Assembly (NCBI GenBank): GCA_026398875.1
Contig: JAPLSB010000016.1
Location: 62,001 to 126,000 of the forward strand
Direction: 5' to 3'
Source of the DNA: Gammaproteobacteria bacterium
GTDB lineage: Bacteria > Pseudomonadota > Gammaproteobacteria > Nevskiales > Nevskiaceae
Length of the DNA stretch: 64,000 bases
Position numbers and translations under genes: made by a program. The stretch's first letter is position 1. Each line of letters opens with the position of its first letter. Below the pieces are notes generated by a model. It had not been told where the DNA came from. It searched no databases and saw only the letters and a program-made list of their open reading frames with translations. Positions 25,742-35,883 of this stretch are shown piece by piece.

Positions 25742-26950
25742 ATGATCAAGGTCCTGCTGGTCGAAGTATCCGCTGCCGCCGGCGAACAATTGCTGCAACG
25801 CCTGTCGGTGCTCAGCACCGGCTGGTCGATGCGCTGCGTGGTCGGCGAGGCCGCCGCGTTTGCCGCACTCGAAGAAGCGACGTTCGATGCCGTCATCACC
25901 GAACTGGCCGGCCCCGGCTTCGACGGCGTGACGCTGCTGCGCAAGGTGCGCGACTTCTGGCCGGCCACCGCACGCTTCGTGCTGTCGGCCAGCAGCAGCA
26001 CCCAGCTGCTGATGAAGGCACTGCCGGTGGCGCATCAGATCCTCTGCCGTCCATTCGATCCGCTGCACCTGCAGGGCATCGTGTTCCGGGCCTGCGCGCT
26101 GAGTTCGCGGCTGTACTCGTCCGGCGTGCAGGAAGCGCTCGGCTCGATCCGCAGCTTGCCCGCCGTACCCAGGCTGTACCAGCTGCTGAGTCAGGAACTC
26201 GACAGCGGGCGAGCGACGCCGAAATCGGTGGCGACGATCATCGAGCAGGACATGTCGATGACCGCGCGACTGCTGCAGCTGGTCAACTCGGCGTTCTTCG
26301 GGCTGTCGCGGCGGATCACCGACATCCGCGAAGCGGTGACCTATCTCGGCTTCGATCCGATCCGCAACCTGGTGGCCTCCAGCGAGATGTTCCGGGCGAT
26401 GTCGAAGCTGGCAGCGCCGACCGGCTTTTCGCTCGACGCCGTCCAGCAGCACTCTCAACGTGTCGGCACCATCGCCGCCGGCCTGCTGGCCGACCGCGAA
26501 CTGAGCCGCACGGCCTACTGCGCCGGCATGCTGCACGACATCGGCCGCGTGGTGCTGGCGGTGTCGATGCCGGAGGCGTTCTCGCGGGCCAGCGAATTCG
26601 CCCGGCTGCAGGGAATCCCGCTGCATGAGGCCGAGCAGCAGGTGTTCGCCTGCACGCACGCCGAGATCGGCGCGCACCTGCTGGTGATGTGGGGGCTGCC
26701 GCCGGCGCTGATCGAGGCGGTGGCCTTCCATCATTCGCCAGCAGCGCTCGGTGACGCGCAGTTCGGCATTGCCGGTGCCATCCATGTCGCCGATGCCATC
26801 GAGCACGGCCGCAGCGAAGGGCTCAGTGCCAGCCGCCTGGAGCCGGCGCTGGCGCGCATCGATGTCGACTGGTTCATGCGCAGCGGCGAGTTCGCATCGC
26901 TGTCCGGCTGGGTGGCGGGACTCGACGGCGTGGATTCCGCGGCAGCCTGA
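25742..26950 (+). CDS. Pseudo-receiver with HDOD output domain
   Basis: A 402-residue paralogue of the HDOD regulator at 23310, with matching order of blocks: pseudo-receiver (1-120), then HDOD (about 130-350; LPAVPRLYQLLSQEL, VNSAFFGLSRR, AGMLHDIGRVVL). The receiver is degenerate. The acidic pair is gone (LLVEVSA instead of VDDE), the phospho-acceptor position reads Glu (VITELAGPGFDG), and the Lys position reads Arg (LCRPFD). It therefore cannot be phosphorylated in the usual way and may mimic a fixed state. It is the last gene of the module and is followed by a strong terminator. Confidence 0.85.
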   Translation: MIKVLLVEVSAAAGEQLLQRLSVLSTGWSMRCVVGEAAAFAALEEATFDAVITELAGPGFDGVTLLRKVRDFWPATARFVLSASSSTQLLMKALPVAHQILCRPFDPLHLQGIVFRACALSSRLYSSGVQEALGSIRSLPAVPRLYQLLSQELDSGRATPKSVATIIEQDMSMTARLLQLVNSAFFGLSRRITDIREAVTYLGFDPIRNLVASSEMFRAMSKLAAPTGFSLDAVQQHSQRVGTIAAGLLADRELSRTAYCAGMLHDIGRVVLAVSMPEAFSRASEFARLQGIPLHEAEQQVFACTHAEIGAHLLVMWGLPPALIEAVAFHHSPAALGDAQFGIAGAIHVADAIEHGRSEGLSASRLEPALARIDVDWFMRSGEFASLSGWVAGLDGVDSAAA

Positions 26951-26969
26951 TCCGCAGCGCTGGTGAACG

Positions 26970-26998
26970 ACGGCCGCGCCCTCGGGCGCGGCCGTTTT
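26970..26998 (+). terminator. Intrinsic terminator after HDOD module
   Basis: ACGGCCGCGCC (26970-26980) pairs with GGCGCGGCCGT (26985-26995) over a 4-base loop and is followed by TTTT (26995-26998). The stem is GC-rich and perfect. It separates the regulator module from the cheA2 unit. Confidence 0.85.
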
Positions 26999-27059
26999 CG
27001 TTGCGGCGGCGCTGCCGCATGGATCGCCGATACGAGTCAAATCTTCGTCACGCGCGGTC

Positions 27060-27075
27060 TGGAATACGGCTTGCC
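27060..27075 (+). promoter_or_regulatory. Sigma-54 promoter upstream of cheA2
   Basis: TGGAATACGGCTTGCC has GG at 27061-27062 and GC at 27073-27074 with the required 10-base gap. It lies after the terminator at 26970 and 139 bases before the chosen GTG of cheA2. It also argues against the longer open frame starting at 27078, which would begin before the predicted transcript start. Confidence 0.7.
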
Positions 27076-27212
27076 TAGTGCCGGTCGTAGCGCCGGCGCC
27101 GTCCGATTCATGGCGCCGGTCGGCCCTGACGCCGCTGCGCGTCGCCGTCACCGAGATCCGCCATGAAGCCGAGCCGTCCGTCCTGCGCCCACACCACGTC
27201 GAAGGTGCGCCT

Positions 27213-29276
27213 GTGAGCATCGATCTGGAGCGATTCCACAAGAGTTTCTTCGAGGAAAGCTTCGAAGGGCTGGATTCGATGGAAACGGCGCTGCTGGCGC
27301 TCGACATCACGGCCGTCGACTCGGAAACCATCAACACCATTTTCCGCGCTGCACACTCGATCAAGGGTGGTGCCGCGACCTTCGGCTTTTCCAGCGTGGC
27401 CGAGTACACGCACGGCGTCGAGACGCTGCTTGACCAGATGCGCGCCGGCAAGCGGGTGATCACCCAGGGCGATGTCGATCTGCTGCTGCGCGTGGTCGAC
27501 GTGCTGCGTGGTCTGCTCGGTTCGGCGCGCGACGGCGCCCCGTTCGATGCCGCTGCCGTCACCTCGACGCAGGCCGAAATCCGGCTGGCGCTCAGCGGCG
27601 AGAGCGCGGCGGCGGTGGCGGTGGTCAAGACCGCCGACGCGCCGGCCCCGGTCAACGCCGGCTGGCAGATCCGCTTCGCGCCGAAGCCCGACCTGTTCCG
27701 CAGCGGCAATGATCCGCTGCGCATCATCCGCGGGCTGGAGCGGCTCGGTGAACTGGCGGTCGTCGCTGATATCACCGCCGTGCCGAGCTTCATCGAAGCC
27801 GATGCCGAATCCTGCTACCTGGCCTGGGATCTGACCTTGCGCGGCGACATCGCGCGCGCCGATATCGACGAGCAGTTCTCGTGGGTCGAGGACGAGGCGC
27901 TGATCGAGATCACGCCGCTGGCGGCCGAAGCATCGGCCGACGCCGCACCGATCGCCGCCAAGCCGACGCTGTCGCTGGTGCGCAGCAACCCGGCCGATGC
28001 AGTGGCAACGCCGGCAGCCGCCGCCGTTCCCGCTGCGGCACCGGCCGCAGGTGCCGCCGGCGCTGCTGCGGGCGCTTCACGCGCCAGCAGCGAAGGCAGC
28101 TCGATTCGTGTCGGTACCGAAAAGATCGATGCGCTGATCAACCTGGTCGGCGAGCTGGTGATCACTCAGGCGATGCTGACCCAGCAGGCGTCCGCACTGG
28201 ATCCGGTGCAGTTCGAGAAGCTGCTGCATGGCCTGTCGCAGCTCGACCGCAATACCCGGATGCTGCAGGAAGCGGTGATGGCCACCCGCATGTTGCCGAT
28301 GGAAGCGGTGTTCAGCCGCTTCCCGCGCGTGGTCCGCGATCTGGCTGCCAAGCTCAACAAGCAGGTTCGGCTGGTGACGGTCGGCGAGCAGACCGAACTC
28401 GACAAGTCGGTGATCGAAAAGATCACCGACCCGCTGAACCATCTGGTCCGCAACTCGCTCGACCATGGTCTGGAACTGCCCGATGCCCGCATCGCGGCCG
28501 GCAAGGACGCGACCGGCACCATCCGGCTGTCGGCCTCGCATGCCGGCGGCCATATCGTCATCGAAGTGGCTGACGACGGTCGCGGCCTCGACCGTGCGCG
28601 CATCGTTGCCAAGGCGCAGGCCAATGGCCTGATCACGGCGGCGCAGGCCGAAACGATGCCGGACAACGATGTCTGGCAGCTGATCTTCTCGCCGGGCTTC
28701 TCGACCGCCGAGAAGGTTACTGATGTCTCCGGCCGTGGCGTCGGCATGGACGTGGTCAAGAAGAACATCCAGGCGCTCGGCGGGCAGGTCGAACTGTCGT
28801 CGGAGGCCGGGCGCGGCTCGCGCACGCTGATCCGCCTGCCGCTGACCCTGGCGATTCTCGACGGCATGACCGTCGCCGTGGCCGGCGAAACCTTCGTGCT
28901 GCCGCTGAACGCGGTGGTCGAGTCGATGCAGCCGAGCCCGGATCAGGTGCGCACCGTCGCCGGCGAAGGGCAGGTGGTGCGGGTGCGCAACGAATACGTA
29001 CCGATGGTCGCGCTATGGCGGCTGTTCCGGCTCGATTCGCAGGTCCGCGATGCCCACAACGGCATTCTCGTGCTGCTGGAATCCGAAGGCCGCAAGGTCG
29101 CGCTGCTGGTTGATGAACTGGTCGGCCAGCAGCAGGTGGTGATCAAGAATCTCGAAGCCAACTACAAGCGGGTGCCGTGCATCTCCGGCGCCACGATCAT
29201 GGGCGACGGCCATGTCGCGCTGATCCTCGATGTTGGCGAACTGGTGCGCAGCACCGTTCAAGCCGCAGCCGCCTGA
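27213..29276 (+). CDS. cheA: Second chemotaxis kinase CheA (Che2/F7-like)
   Basis: A 687-residue CheA. P1 has the phosphorylated His48 in FRAAHSIKGGAATF. Unlike the first CheA, it has a recognisable P2 CheY-binding domain (about 150-235: WQIRFAPKPDLFRSGNDPL). P3 begins at IRVGTEKIDALINLVGEL; P4 shows NHLVRNSLDHGLE and DDGRGLDRARI; P5 is the CheW-like domain (LAILDGMTVAVAGETFVLPL). The GTG at 27213 starts SIDLERFHKSF. The P1-P2-P3-P4-P5 set and neighbouring 36-heptad-type receptors match the Pseudomonas Che2 kind of pathway. It starts the chemosensory island. Confidence 0.94.
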   Translation: MSIDLERFHKSFFEESFEGLDSMETALLALDITAVDSETINTIFRAAHSIKGGAATFGFSSVAEYTHGVETLLDQMRAGKRVITQGDVDLLLRVVDVLRGLLGSARDGAPFDAAAVTSTQAEIRLALSGESAAAVAVVKTADAPAPVNAGWQIRFAPKPDLFRSGNDPLRIIRGLERLGELAVVADITAVPSFIEADAESCYLAWDLTLRGDIARADIDEQFSWVEDEALIEITPLAAEASADAAPIAAKPTLSLVRSNPADAVATPAAAAVPAAAPAAGAAGAAAGASRASSEGSSIRVGTEKIDALINLVGELVITQAMLTQQASALDPVQFEKLLHGLSQLDRNTRMLQEAVMATRMLPMEAVFSRFPRVVRDLAAKLNKQVRLVTVGEQTELDKSVIEKITDPLNHLVRNSLDHGLELPDARIAAGKDATGTIRLSASHAGGHIVIEVADDGRGLDRARIVAKAQANGLITAAQAETMPDNDVWQLIFSPGFSTAEKVTDVSGRGVGMDVVKKNIQALGGQVELSSEAGRGSRTLIRLPLTLAILDGMTVAVAGETFVLPLNAVVESMQPSPDQVRTVAGEGQVVRVRNEYVPMVALWRLFRLDSQVRDAHNGILVLLESEGRKVALLVDELVGQQQVVIKNLEANYKRVPCISGATIMGDGHVALILDVGELVRSTVQAAAA

Positions 29277-29392
29277 ACGAACGTGCCCGGCGTCCATGCC
29301 ATCGCAGCGCCGGGCCAACTCCAGTGACGATCGCTTCGCGACTCGCCGTTTTTGAATCAGCCGTGTCGGCCAAAACGATGCGGCACCTTTGC

Positions 29393-29408
29393 TGGCTTTG
29401 GCCGTGCA
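29393..29408 (+). promoter_or_regulatory. Candidate sigma-54 promoter before first receptor
   Basis: TGGCTTTGGCCGTGCA has GG at 29394-29395 and GC at 29406-29407, exactly 10 bases apart, 41 bases before the receptor ATG. The TTGC part is GTGC, so it is less canonical than the fliE site. An 8-bp hairpin (29285-29292 with 29308-29315) lies between it and cheA2 and might end that transcript, though no T-run follows. Confidence 0.5.
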
Positions 29409-29448
29409 GCTCGGCACGTCAGCATCTTTCGTCACTTCGGAGCTGACG

Positions 29449-31854
29449 ATGCCTACCTTTCTGAAATCCCTGCGCCTGACCAGCAAGCTGGCGGTGATGA
29501 TCGCGATGACCGCCGGTCTGGTCGGTCTGGCGACCTGGCTCTATATCGGCCAGATCAATCTGGCGCTTGGCGCCGTGCGTGCCGAACAGGGCGGCATCGC
29601 GCCGGCGCTAGCCGCGTTCGGTACCGGCGCGGCTGAAGACAGCGCCAGCGCTCGAGCCGAATGGCGCGAATCGATGGTGCGGATCGCCGACGAGTCGACG
29701 CTGTCGCTCGACCCCGAGGCCAGCACCTATCACCTGATGTCGGCCGCAATGTTCGATGCACCGCGCCTGATTGCCGCACTCGGCGATGCCCGTCGTGGCG
29801 GCACGACTGCCAGCGATGCCGCGACGCTGCATGAGCGGACCGAATCTGCCTACAAGTCGATGTCGGCATCGACGCACAAGTCGTTCGCTGCCGATGCCGG
29901 CTTCCAGAGCGAACTGCAGCGCGCGCTTGCCGATACCGACAAGGCGGCAGCAGCAGCGATCGCCGAGCTGGCGTTGCCAGTCGCCAGCGCCAACCGCGAG
30001 TCGGTCATGACCCATGCCGAGCAGACCGTGCTGGCGTTCGCCAAGCAGGCGGTCGGCACGATCGGCAAGGCGCTGCAACAGCGCGGCGAGGCACTGCTTG
30101 CGAAGCGCCTGCGCATGCTGGTGCTGGTTGGCTTCGGGCTGCTCGGCTTCGCATTGCTGGCCACGTGGATCGTGCGAGGCGTCAACGCGGACCAGGCGCA
30201 CGAGCGCGAGCGCGCCGATCACGAGGCCCGGCGCGCCGAAGAGATCCATCGTGAAGCCGACGTCAATCGGCGGATTCTCAATGCGCTCGACAACGTCACC
30301 ACCAACGTGATGATCGCCGACGCCGACCGCACGATCGTCTACGTCAACCGCTCGGTGCAGCAGATGCTGCAGGCAGCCGAGGCCGATATCCGCCGCGACC
30401 TGCCGTCGTTCGATGCCCGCAAGCTGATCGGCACGTCAATCGATTCGCTGCACCGGAACCCGGCGCACCAGACCAAGATGCTGGAAACGATGCGGTCGAC
30501 GATGCGCGCGTCGATCAAGGTCGGTGGTCACAGCTTTTCGCTGACCGTGAACCCGATCCTCGGCGACAACGGCACGCGTCTCGGCGCCGTCGTCGAGTGG
30601 CTGGACCGCACCGTCGAAGTCGCCACCGAAGCCGAGGTATCCCGGATCGTCGAAGCGGCCGGGCAGGGCGATTTCACGCAGCGCATCTCGATGGAAGGCA
30701 AGTCCGGCTATTTCGAGACCCTTGGCGCCAGCATCAACCAGTTGCTGGAAACCAGTTCGGTGGGTCTTGGCGAAGTGGCCCGAGTACTGGGTGCGCTGGC
30801 CAAGGGCGATCTGACCCAGACCATCAGCAACGACTATCGCGGCACCTTCGGCCAGCTCAAGGCCGATTCGAACAGCACCGTGCAGCAGCTCGCCAACATC
30901 GTGACGTCGATCAAATCGGCGACCGACACCATCAATCTCGCTGCCAGCGAAATCGCCGCCGGCAATCAGGACCTGTCGTCGCGCACCGAACAGCAGGCGG
31001 CATCGCTGGAGGAAACGGCCAGCTCGATGGAAGAACTGACCTCGACCGTCCGCCAGAACGCCGAGAACGCGCGTCAGGCCAATCAGCTGGCGCTCGGCGC
31101 TTCCGAATTCGCGTTGAAGGGCGGCAAGGTCGTGGGCGACGTGGTCGAGACGATGAGTGACATCCAGAGCTCGTCGAAGAAGATCGTCGACATCATCAGT
31201 GTCATCGACGGCATCGCCTTCCAGACCAACATCCTGGCGCTGAACGCGGCGGTGGAAGCGGCGCGGGCCGGCGAGCAGGGCCGCGGCTTTGCGGTTGTGG
31301 CATCGGAAGTGCGCAGCCTGGCTCAGCGCTCGGCGACGGCGGCCAAGGAAATCAAGGTGCTGATCGGCGATTCGGTCGAGAAGGTCGGCAACGGGACGCG
31401 GCTGGTCGAGCAGGCCGGCAAGACGATGGACGAGATCGTGAGCAGCGTGAAGCGGGTCACCGACATCATGTCGGAGATCACCGCCGCATCCGAAGAGCAG
31501 AGCTCCGGCATCGAGCAGGTCAATCAGGCGATCACCCAGATGGACCAGGTGACGCAGCAGAACGCCGCACTGGTCGAACAAGCCTCGGCAGCAGCGCACT
31601 CGATGGAGCAGCAGGCCAGTCAGCTGGCGAGCACCGTCGCGGTATTCGTGCTGTCGGCCGATGAACGACTCGCTTCGATCACCGCCAGCAACGACGAATC
31701 GGCCGATGCCGCGCGCAGCGCGGCGCGGGCGGTCCGCGCTGCCGCACGCGCGCCCGCCGCAGCACGACGCGGCGGTCGCGTCGCGGCCCCGCGACGCGCC
31801 GAACCGGCAGCGGCGCTGGCCAATGCGTCCGCCGAACAATGGAAGGAATTCTGA
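29449..31854 (+). CDS. Methyl-accepting chemotaxis protein, membrane-bound with PAS
   Basis: An 801-residue receptor. Helix 1 (about residues 13-33) and helix 2 (about 220-242, [19 protein letters not shown]) enclose a roughly 185-residue periplasmic domain of helical type. In the cytoplasm follow a PAS domain (about 280-395; [26 protein letters not shown]), a HAMP-like segment ([14 protein letters not shown]), and the signalling domain with the hairpin tip [26 protein letters not shown]. The C-terminus ends QWKEF, fitting the CheR-tether pattern. Methylation-site segments ([17 protein letters not shown]) are present. The ATG at 29449 has GGAG nine bases upstream. Ligand unknown. Confidence 0.92.
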   Translation: MPTFLKSLRLTSKLAVMIAMTAGLVGLATWLYIGQINLALGAVRAEQGGIAPALAAFGTGAAEDSASARAEWRESMVRIADESTLSLDPEASTYHLMSAAMFDAPRLIAALGDARRGGTTASDAATLHERTESAYKSMSASTHKSFAADAGFQSELQRALADTDKAAAAAIAELALPVASANRESVMTHAEQTVLAFAKQAVGTIGKALQQRGEALLAKRLRMLVLVGFGLLGFALLATWIVRGVNADQAHERERADHEARRAEEIHREADVNRRILNALDNVTTNVMIADADRTIVYVNRSVQQMLQAAEADIRRDLPSFDARKLIGTSIDSLHRNPAHQTKMLETMRSTMRASIKVGGHSFSLTVNPILGDNGTRLGAVVEWLDRTVEVATEAEVSRIVEAAGQGDFTQRISMEGKSGYFETLGASINQLLETSSVGLGEVARVLGALAKGDLTQTISNDYRGTFGQLKADSNSTVQQLANIVTSIKSATDTINLAASEIAAGNQDLSSRTEQQAASLEETASSMEELTSTVRQNAENARQANQLALGASEFALKGGKVVGDVVETMSDIQSSSKKIVDIISVIDGIAFQTNILALNAAVEAARAGEQGRGFAVVASEVRSLAQRSATAAKEIKVLIGDSVEKVGNGTRLVEQAGKTMDEIVSSVKRVTDIMSEITAASEEQSSGIEQVNQAITQMDQVTQQNAALVEQASAAAHSMEQQASQLASTVAVFVLSADERLASITASNDESADAARSAARAVRAAARAPAAARRGGRVAAPRRAEPAAALANASAEQWKEF

Positions 31855-32627
31855 TGAACAGACATCTGCTGCTGGCGGCGCTGGCCGCGTTCGCTGCTCC
31901 CGCTGTCGTTTCGGCCGATGCGCTGAGCACCGATCGTCCTGACTTCGTCGAATCGAGCCTCAGTGTCGGCACCGGCACATTCCAGATCGAGACCAGTGTC
32001 GCGATGGAGCGTCGTAACGGCATCGACGATCGGCCGCGAACGATGGCAACGCCAACGCTGCTGCGCTTCGGCCTCAGCGAAAACTGGGAAGCACGGCTGG
32101 AGACCGATGGCCTGCTTGATCAGCGTTCCGACGCCGAATCGCCCGCCGCCGATGGCTTCGCCGATATCGCGCTGGGTGTGAAGTACCACCTGCCGTCGCC
32201 CGGTCCGGGTGATGCGTCGACGGCGCTGCTGTTCCATGTCGATCTGCCGACCGGCAGCCGTGCGTTTCGTGCCGATGGCGTGCGCACCTCGCTGCGCGGC
32301 GTTGCCGAATGGGAGCTGCCGTACGAATGCTCGCTCGGGCTGATGCCCGGCATCGCGCTGGCCGAAGACGAGGCTGGCCAGCAATACCTCAGCGGCATCG
32401 CCGGCATCACGCTGGGCCATGCGTGGACACCGGTGCTGCGCAGCTTCGTCGAACTGGCCAGCGAGGAACTCGGTTCGGCGGGCCACAGCGACACGCAATT
32501 CACGTTCGATACCGGCCTGGTCTGGCTGGTCACCGACAACCTCCAGCTGGACACGGCCGCGTACGCCGGCCTGAACCGCAGTACCCCGGACATCACGATC
32601 GCCATCGGCCTGTCGGCGCGCTGGTAG
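31854..32627 (+). CDS. Outer-membrane-like protein (MetA-phenol-degradation/transporter family fold)
   Basis: A 257-residue protein with a clear signal peptide (about residues 1-21, [21 protein letters not shown]) and a mature part of alternating amphipathic strands rich in Gly, Leu and aromatic residues, ending in a C-terminal aromatic (SARW) as outer-membrane barrels do. The beginning ALSTDRPDFVESS with VGTGTFQIE resembles the family called putative MetA-pathway of phenol degradation (PF13557). Its ATG overlaps the receptor stop (TGATG), and the codons for the receptor's tail double as its ribosome-binding site. A transporter or signal-input role with the receptors is inferred only. Confidence 0.72.
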   Translation: MNRHLLLAALAAFAAPAVVSADALSTDRPDFVESSLSVGTGTFQIETSVAMERRNGIDDRPRTMATPTLLRFGLSENWEARLETDGLLDQRSDAESPAADGFADIALGVKYHLPSPGPGDASTALLFHVDLPTGSRAFRADGVRTSLRGVAEWELPYECSLGLMPGIALAEDEAGQQYLSGIAGITLGHAWTPVLRSFVELASEELGSAGHSDTQFTFDTGLVWLVTDNLQLDTAAYAGLNRSTPDITIAIGLSARW

Positions 32628-32657
32628 GCCTGAATCGGCCTTCAAGGAGCATTGAAC

Positions 32658-35030
32658 ATGAGACTCAAACAACGCCTGTTGATGCTCGGCATTGCCGGAG
32701 TCCTGGCAGCTATGACGATCGGACTGGTCGGCTGGGGTGGGCAGAGACTGTTGCTCGACAGTGCTGCGCAGCAGGCGGTGGCTGCCAAGGCGGTGCGCGA
32801 GCAGATGCGCGTCGACATGATGCATGACGCGGTGAACTCCGATGTGCTGGCTGCGTTGCTGGCCGCCGGCAACAAGGCCGACGCTGCCCGTTTCACGGAG
32901 ATCCGCCAGGGGCTCGACGAGCATGTCGGGATCATCCAGCAGTCGCTGGCCGTGCTGCTCGAAATGCCGCTCGACGAAGGTCTGCACGCGCAGCTCGGCT
33001 CGGTTGGCCCGCGGGTCAAGGCATACGCGGCCGAAGCGACCGCGATCGTCGAACTGGCGGCTCGCGATGCCATGGCTGCAAATGCGCGCTTGCCCAAGTT
33101 CAATGCAGCGTTCACGGCGCTGGAGGACGCGCTGGCCGAATTCGGCGACGGCATCGAAGGACTGATTGCGCGGCAAGGTGTGGCCGGTGAAGCGGTCGGC
33201 CACAACGTGACGCTGGTGCAGGTCGGCAGCCTGATGGTGCTGGCGGCCTTGCTCGGCTGGTTGAGCCTGGCTGTGACGCGCCGGATCATGGCTCAGCTGG
33301 GCGCGGATCCGGGCGATGCCAGCGCCGTCGTGCAGCGCATTGCGAACGGCCAGCTGGATCAGGACATCGATGTCCGATCGTGCCCCGCCGGCAGCGTGAT
33401 GGCGGCGATGGCAAAGATGCAGGACGAACTGCGCAGTCGCGCAGCGGCGGCCGCTGAAAGCGCCGGCCAGCTGGCGGCCATCAATCGTTCGCAGGGCGTG
33501 ATCGAATTCGCGCTCGACGGCACCATCGAGCGTGCCAACGACAACCTGCTGAAGATATTCGGCTACACGCTCGCCGATGTCGCCGGCAAGCCGCACAGCA
33601 CGCTATGCGACACGGCCGAGGTCGCGCATCCCGACTACATCGCGCACTGGAATCGGCTGCGCCGAGGCGATTTTGTCTCCGGTCGTTTCCGGCGTATCGC
33701 CCGCGATGGCCGCACGGTCTGGCTGGAGGCCTCGTACAACACACTGCTTGACGCCGCCGGCAAACCGGTCCGGGTGATCAAGTACGCCCGCGACATCAGC
33801 AACGAGGTGGCAGCCGAGACCGAAGTCGCCCGTATCGTCGAAGCGGCTGCCAATGGCGATTTCACGCAGCGCATCTCGCTCGATGGCAAGGAGGGCGTCT
33901 TCCTGAAGTTGGCACAGAGCATCAATCAGCTGATGGAAACCAGCTCGGTGGGCCTCGGCGAAGTGGTCAGGGTGCTCGGTGCGCTGGCGCGCGCCGATCT
34001 GACTGAAAACATCAGCGCCGAGTATCGCGGCACCTTCGGCCAGCTGAAGCTGGATTCCAACCAGACCGTCGCGCAGCTCTCGCAGATCATCACGACGATC
34101 AAGCAGGCGAGCGACACGATCCATACGGCGTCGCGGGAAATCGCCGCCGGCAACCAGGATCTGTCGTCTCGGACCGAGCAGCAGGCCGCCTCGCTGGAGG
34201 AAACCGCCAGTTCGATGGAAGAGCTGACCTCGACGGTCAGGCAGAACGCCGACAGCGCTCGCCAGGCCAATCAGCTGGCGCGGGGTGCAGCGGAGATTGC
34301 GGTCAAGGGCGGGCGGGTGGTGTCCGACGTGGTGACCACGATGAGCGAAATCAACGACTCTTCGAAGAAGATCGTCGACATCATCAGCGTCATCGACGGC
34401 ATCGCCTTCCAGACCAACATCCTGGCGCTGAATGCTGCAGTGGAGGCAGCGCGCGCCGGCGAGCAAGGCCGTGGTTTCGCGGTGGTGGCTTCCGAAGTAC
34501 GCAGCCTGGCGCAGCGCTCGGCCAGCGCTGCCAAGGAGATCAAGGTGCTGATCGGCGATTCGGTCGAGAAAGTCGGCAACGGCACCAAGTTGGTCCAGCA
34601 GGCTGGGCGAACGATGGACGAAGTGGTCGGCAGCGTGAACCAGGTGACCGAGATCGTCTCGGCCATTTCGGCGGCGTCGGAAGAGCAGAGTTCCGGCATC
34701 GAGCAGATCAACCAGGCGATCACCCAGATGGACGAGGTGACGCAGCAGAACGCGGCCTTGGTCGAGCAGGCTGCGGCATCGGCACGGGCGCTTGAACAGC
34801 AGGCCGAAACACTCGCCCACACGGTATCGGTGTTCGTGCTCGATACCGCGCAGCACAAGCCGATGGCGGAATCCGCCGGTGCTGCCGTTGCCGGCCCGGC
34901 AATCCGGCCAGCGGTCTCCAGCAGCCGTCCGAAGCCGGTGCCGCGTCGTCCGAACGCTGCCGCCGCTACCCCAGCGCTGCGCAAGGCCAATGGCGCTCGC
35001 GCCGGCGGCGATGTCTGGAATGAATTCTGA
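32658..35030 (+). CDS. Methyl-accepting chemotaxis protein, membrane-bound with PAS
   Basis: A 790-residue receptor. Helix 1 (about residues 10-30) and helix 2 (about 180-203, [18 protein letters not shown]) flank a helical periplasmic domain of about 150 residues. A HAMP (about 205-255), a PAS (about 275-385; [24 protein letters not shown]), a second HAMP-like segment ([14 protein letters not shown]) and the signalling domain follow, with tip [22 protein letters not shown]. It ends VWNEF, consistent with a CheR tether. The ATG at 32658 has AAGGAG seven bases upstream; a TTG two codons earlier is too close to it. Followed by cheW. Confidence 0.92.
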   Translation: MRLKQRLLMLGIAGVLAAMTIGLVGWGGQRLLLDSAAQQAVAAKAVREQMRVDMMHDAVNSDVLAALLAAGNKADAARFTEIRQGLDEHVGIIQQSLAVLLEMPLDEGLHAQLGSVGPRVKAYAAEATAIVELAARDAMAANARLPKFNAAFTALEDALAEFGDGIEGLIARQGVAGEAVGHNVTLVQVGSLMVLAALLGWLSLAVTRRIMAQLGADPGDASAVVQRIANGQLDQDIDVRSCPAGSVMAAMAKMQDELRSRAAAAAESAGQLAAINRSQGVIEFALDGTIERANDNLLKIFGYTLADVAGKPHSTLCDTAEVAHPDYIAHWNRLRRGDFVSGRFRRIARDGRTVWLEASYNTLLDAAGKPVRVIKYARDISNEVAAETEVARIVEAAANGDFTQRISLDGKEGVFLKLAQSINQLMETSSVGLGEVVRVLGALARADLTENISAEYRGTFGQLKLDSNQTVAQLSQIITTIKQASDTIHTASREIAAGNQDLSSRTEQQAASLEETASSMEELTSTVRQNADSARQANQLARGAAEIAVKGGRVVSDVVTTMSEINDSSKKIVDIISVIDGIAFQTNILALNAAVEAARAGEQGRGFAVVASEVRSLAQRSASAAKEIKVLIGDSVEKVGNGTKLVQQAGRTMDEVVGSVNQVTEIVSAISAASEEQSSGIEQINQAITQMDEVTQQNAALVEQAAASARALEQQAETLAHTVSVFVLDTAQHKPMAESAGAAVAGPAIRPAVSSSRPKPVPRRPNAAAATPALRKANGARAGGDVWNEF

Positions 35031-35059
35031 GCCCACCCCGACACATCGAGAGCACCGTC

Positions 35060-35584
35060 ATGAACGCCGAATCTGTTTCGTCCTCCGCAACTTCGCACAG
35101 CACGTCGGTGCTGGTGGCGGGCTGCGAGTTGCTGAGCTTTTCGCTGGGCGCCGAGTACTACGGCGTTGACATCCTGAAAGTGCAGGAGATCCGTGGTTAC
35201 GACACGGTGACCCGCATCCCCGACGCGCCGGAATGGCTCAAGGGCGTGATCAACCTGCGCGGCGCGATCGTTCCGGTGATCGACCTGCGCATCAAGTTCA
35301 ACCTGTCGTCGGTCGCGTACAACGAGTTCACGGTGATGATCATCCTGAACCTCGCCAGCCGCGTGGTCGGCATCGTGGTCGATGCCGTGTCCGACGTCAC
35401 CCGGTTGACGCCGGAACAGATCAAGCCCGCACCGGAGTTCGGCGCAGGAATCGATACCCGCTACATCTCGGGACTCGGCACGCTCGATGACCGGATGCTG
35501 ATCCTGGTCGATATCGAACGGCTGCTGCATACCGACGAACTGGCGGCGATCGTGCCCGCGATGGATCGAACGACGCTCAATTGA
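35060..35584 (+). CDS. cheW: CheW coupling protein (Che2/F7-like)
   Basis: A 174-residue CheW. The central blocks are [38 protein letters not shown] and [19 protein letters not shown]. It is a close paralogue of the CheW at 40962 (nearly identical between about residues 30 and 130) and distinct from the motor-system CheW at 20712. It follows a membrane receptor by 29 bases, so they are likely co-transcribed. It presumably couples the F7-type receptors to CheA2. Confidence 0.94.
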   Translation: MNAESVSSSATSHSTSVLVAGCELLSFSLGAEYYGVDILKVQEIRGYDTVTRIPDAPEWLKGVINLRGAIVPVIDLRIKFNLSSVAYNEFTVMIILNLASRVVGIVVDAVSDVTRLTPEQIKPAPEFGAGIDTRYISGLGTLDDRMLILVDIERLLHTDELAAIVPAMDRTTLN

Positions 35585-35684
35585 GTCAGCCCGGGTGACG
35601 CTGTACCAGCGCAGGGCAGCCTGAAGCAGCAGCACAGCCGTAATGCTACCTGCGCCCTACCTCGATAACTCCACTCCATTGCTG

Positions 35685-35700
35685 TGGCACCGAACTTGTA
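35685..35700 (+). promoter_or_regulatory. Near-consensus sigma-54 site before poly-HAMP receptor 1
   Basis: TGGCACCGAACTTGTA matches the consensus TGGCAC-N5-TTG with GG at 35686-35687, but the -12 pair is GT (35698-35699) instead of GC. It is 184 bases before the receptor ATG. The remaining intergenic region 35585-35883 shows no convincing gene. Confidence 0.45.
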
Positions 35701-35883
35701 GGTCAGGAGCCGATGTCCAGACCAGTGTCAGAATTTCGTTACACCGACACTGTGAACCCAACAGGCGCGATACCCCGGATCGACGGTGGAATTCATGCCC
35801 TGGATATCGAACACCGGCAAGGTGATGGCACCGTGTCGGATCACTGACAGCAAGCTGCAGCAATACGAGGCGAGACGAGACCA

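Noticed and set aside
27078..27212. N-terminal extension of cheA2 from 27078
   Set aside because: The predicted transcript start from the sigma-54 site falls after 27078, the added residues do not resemble CheA, and the GTG at 27213 begins a normal P1 domain.
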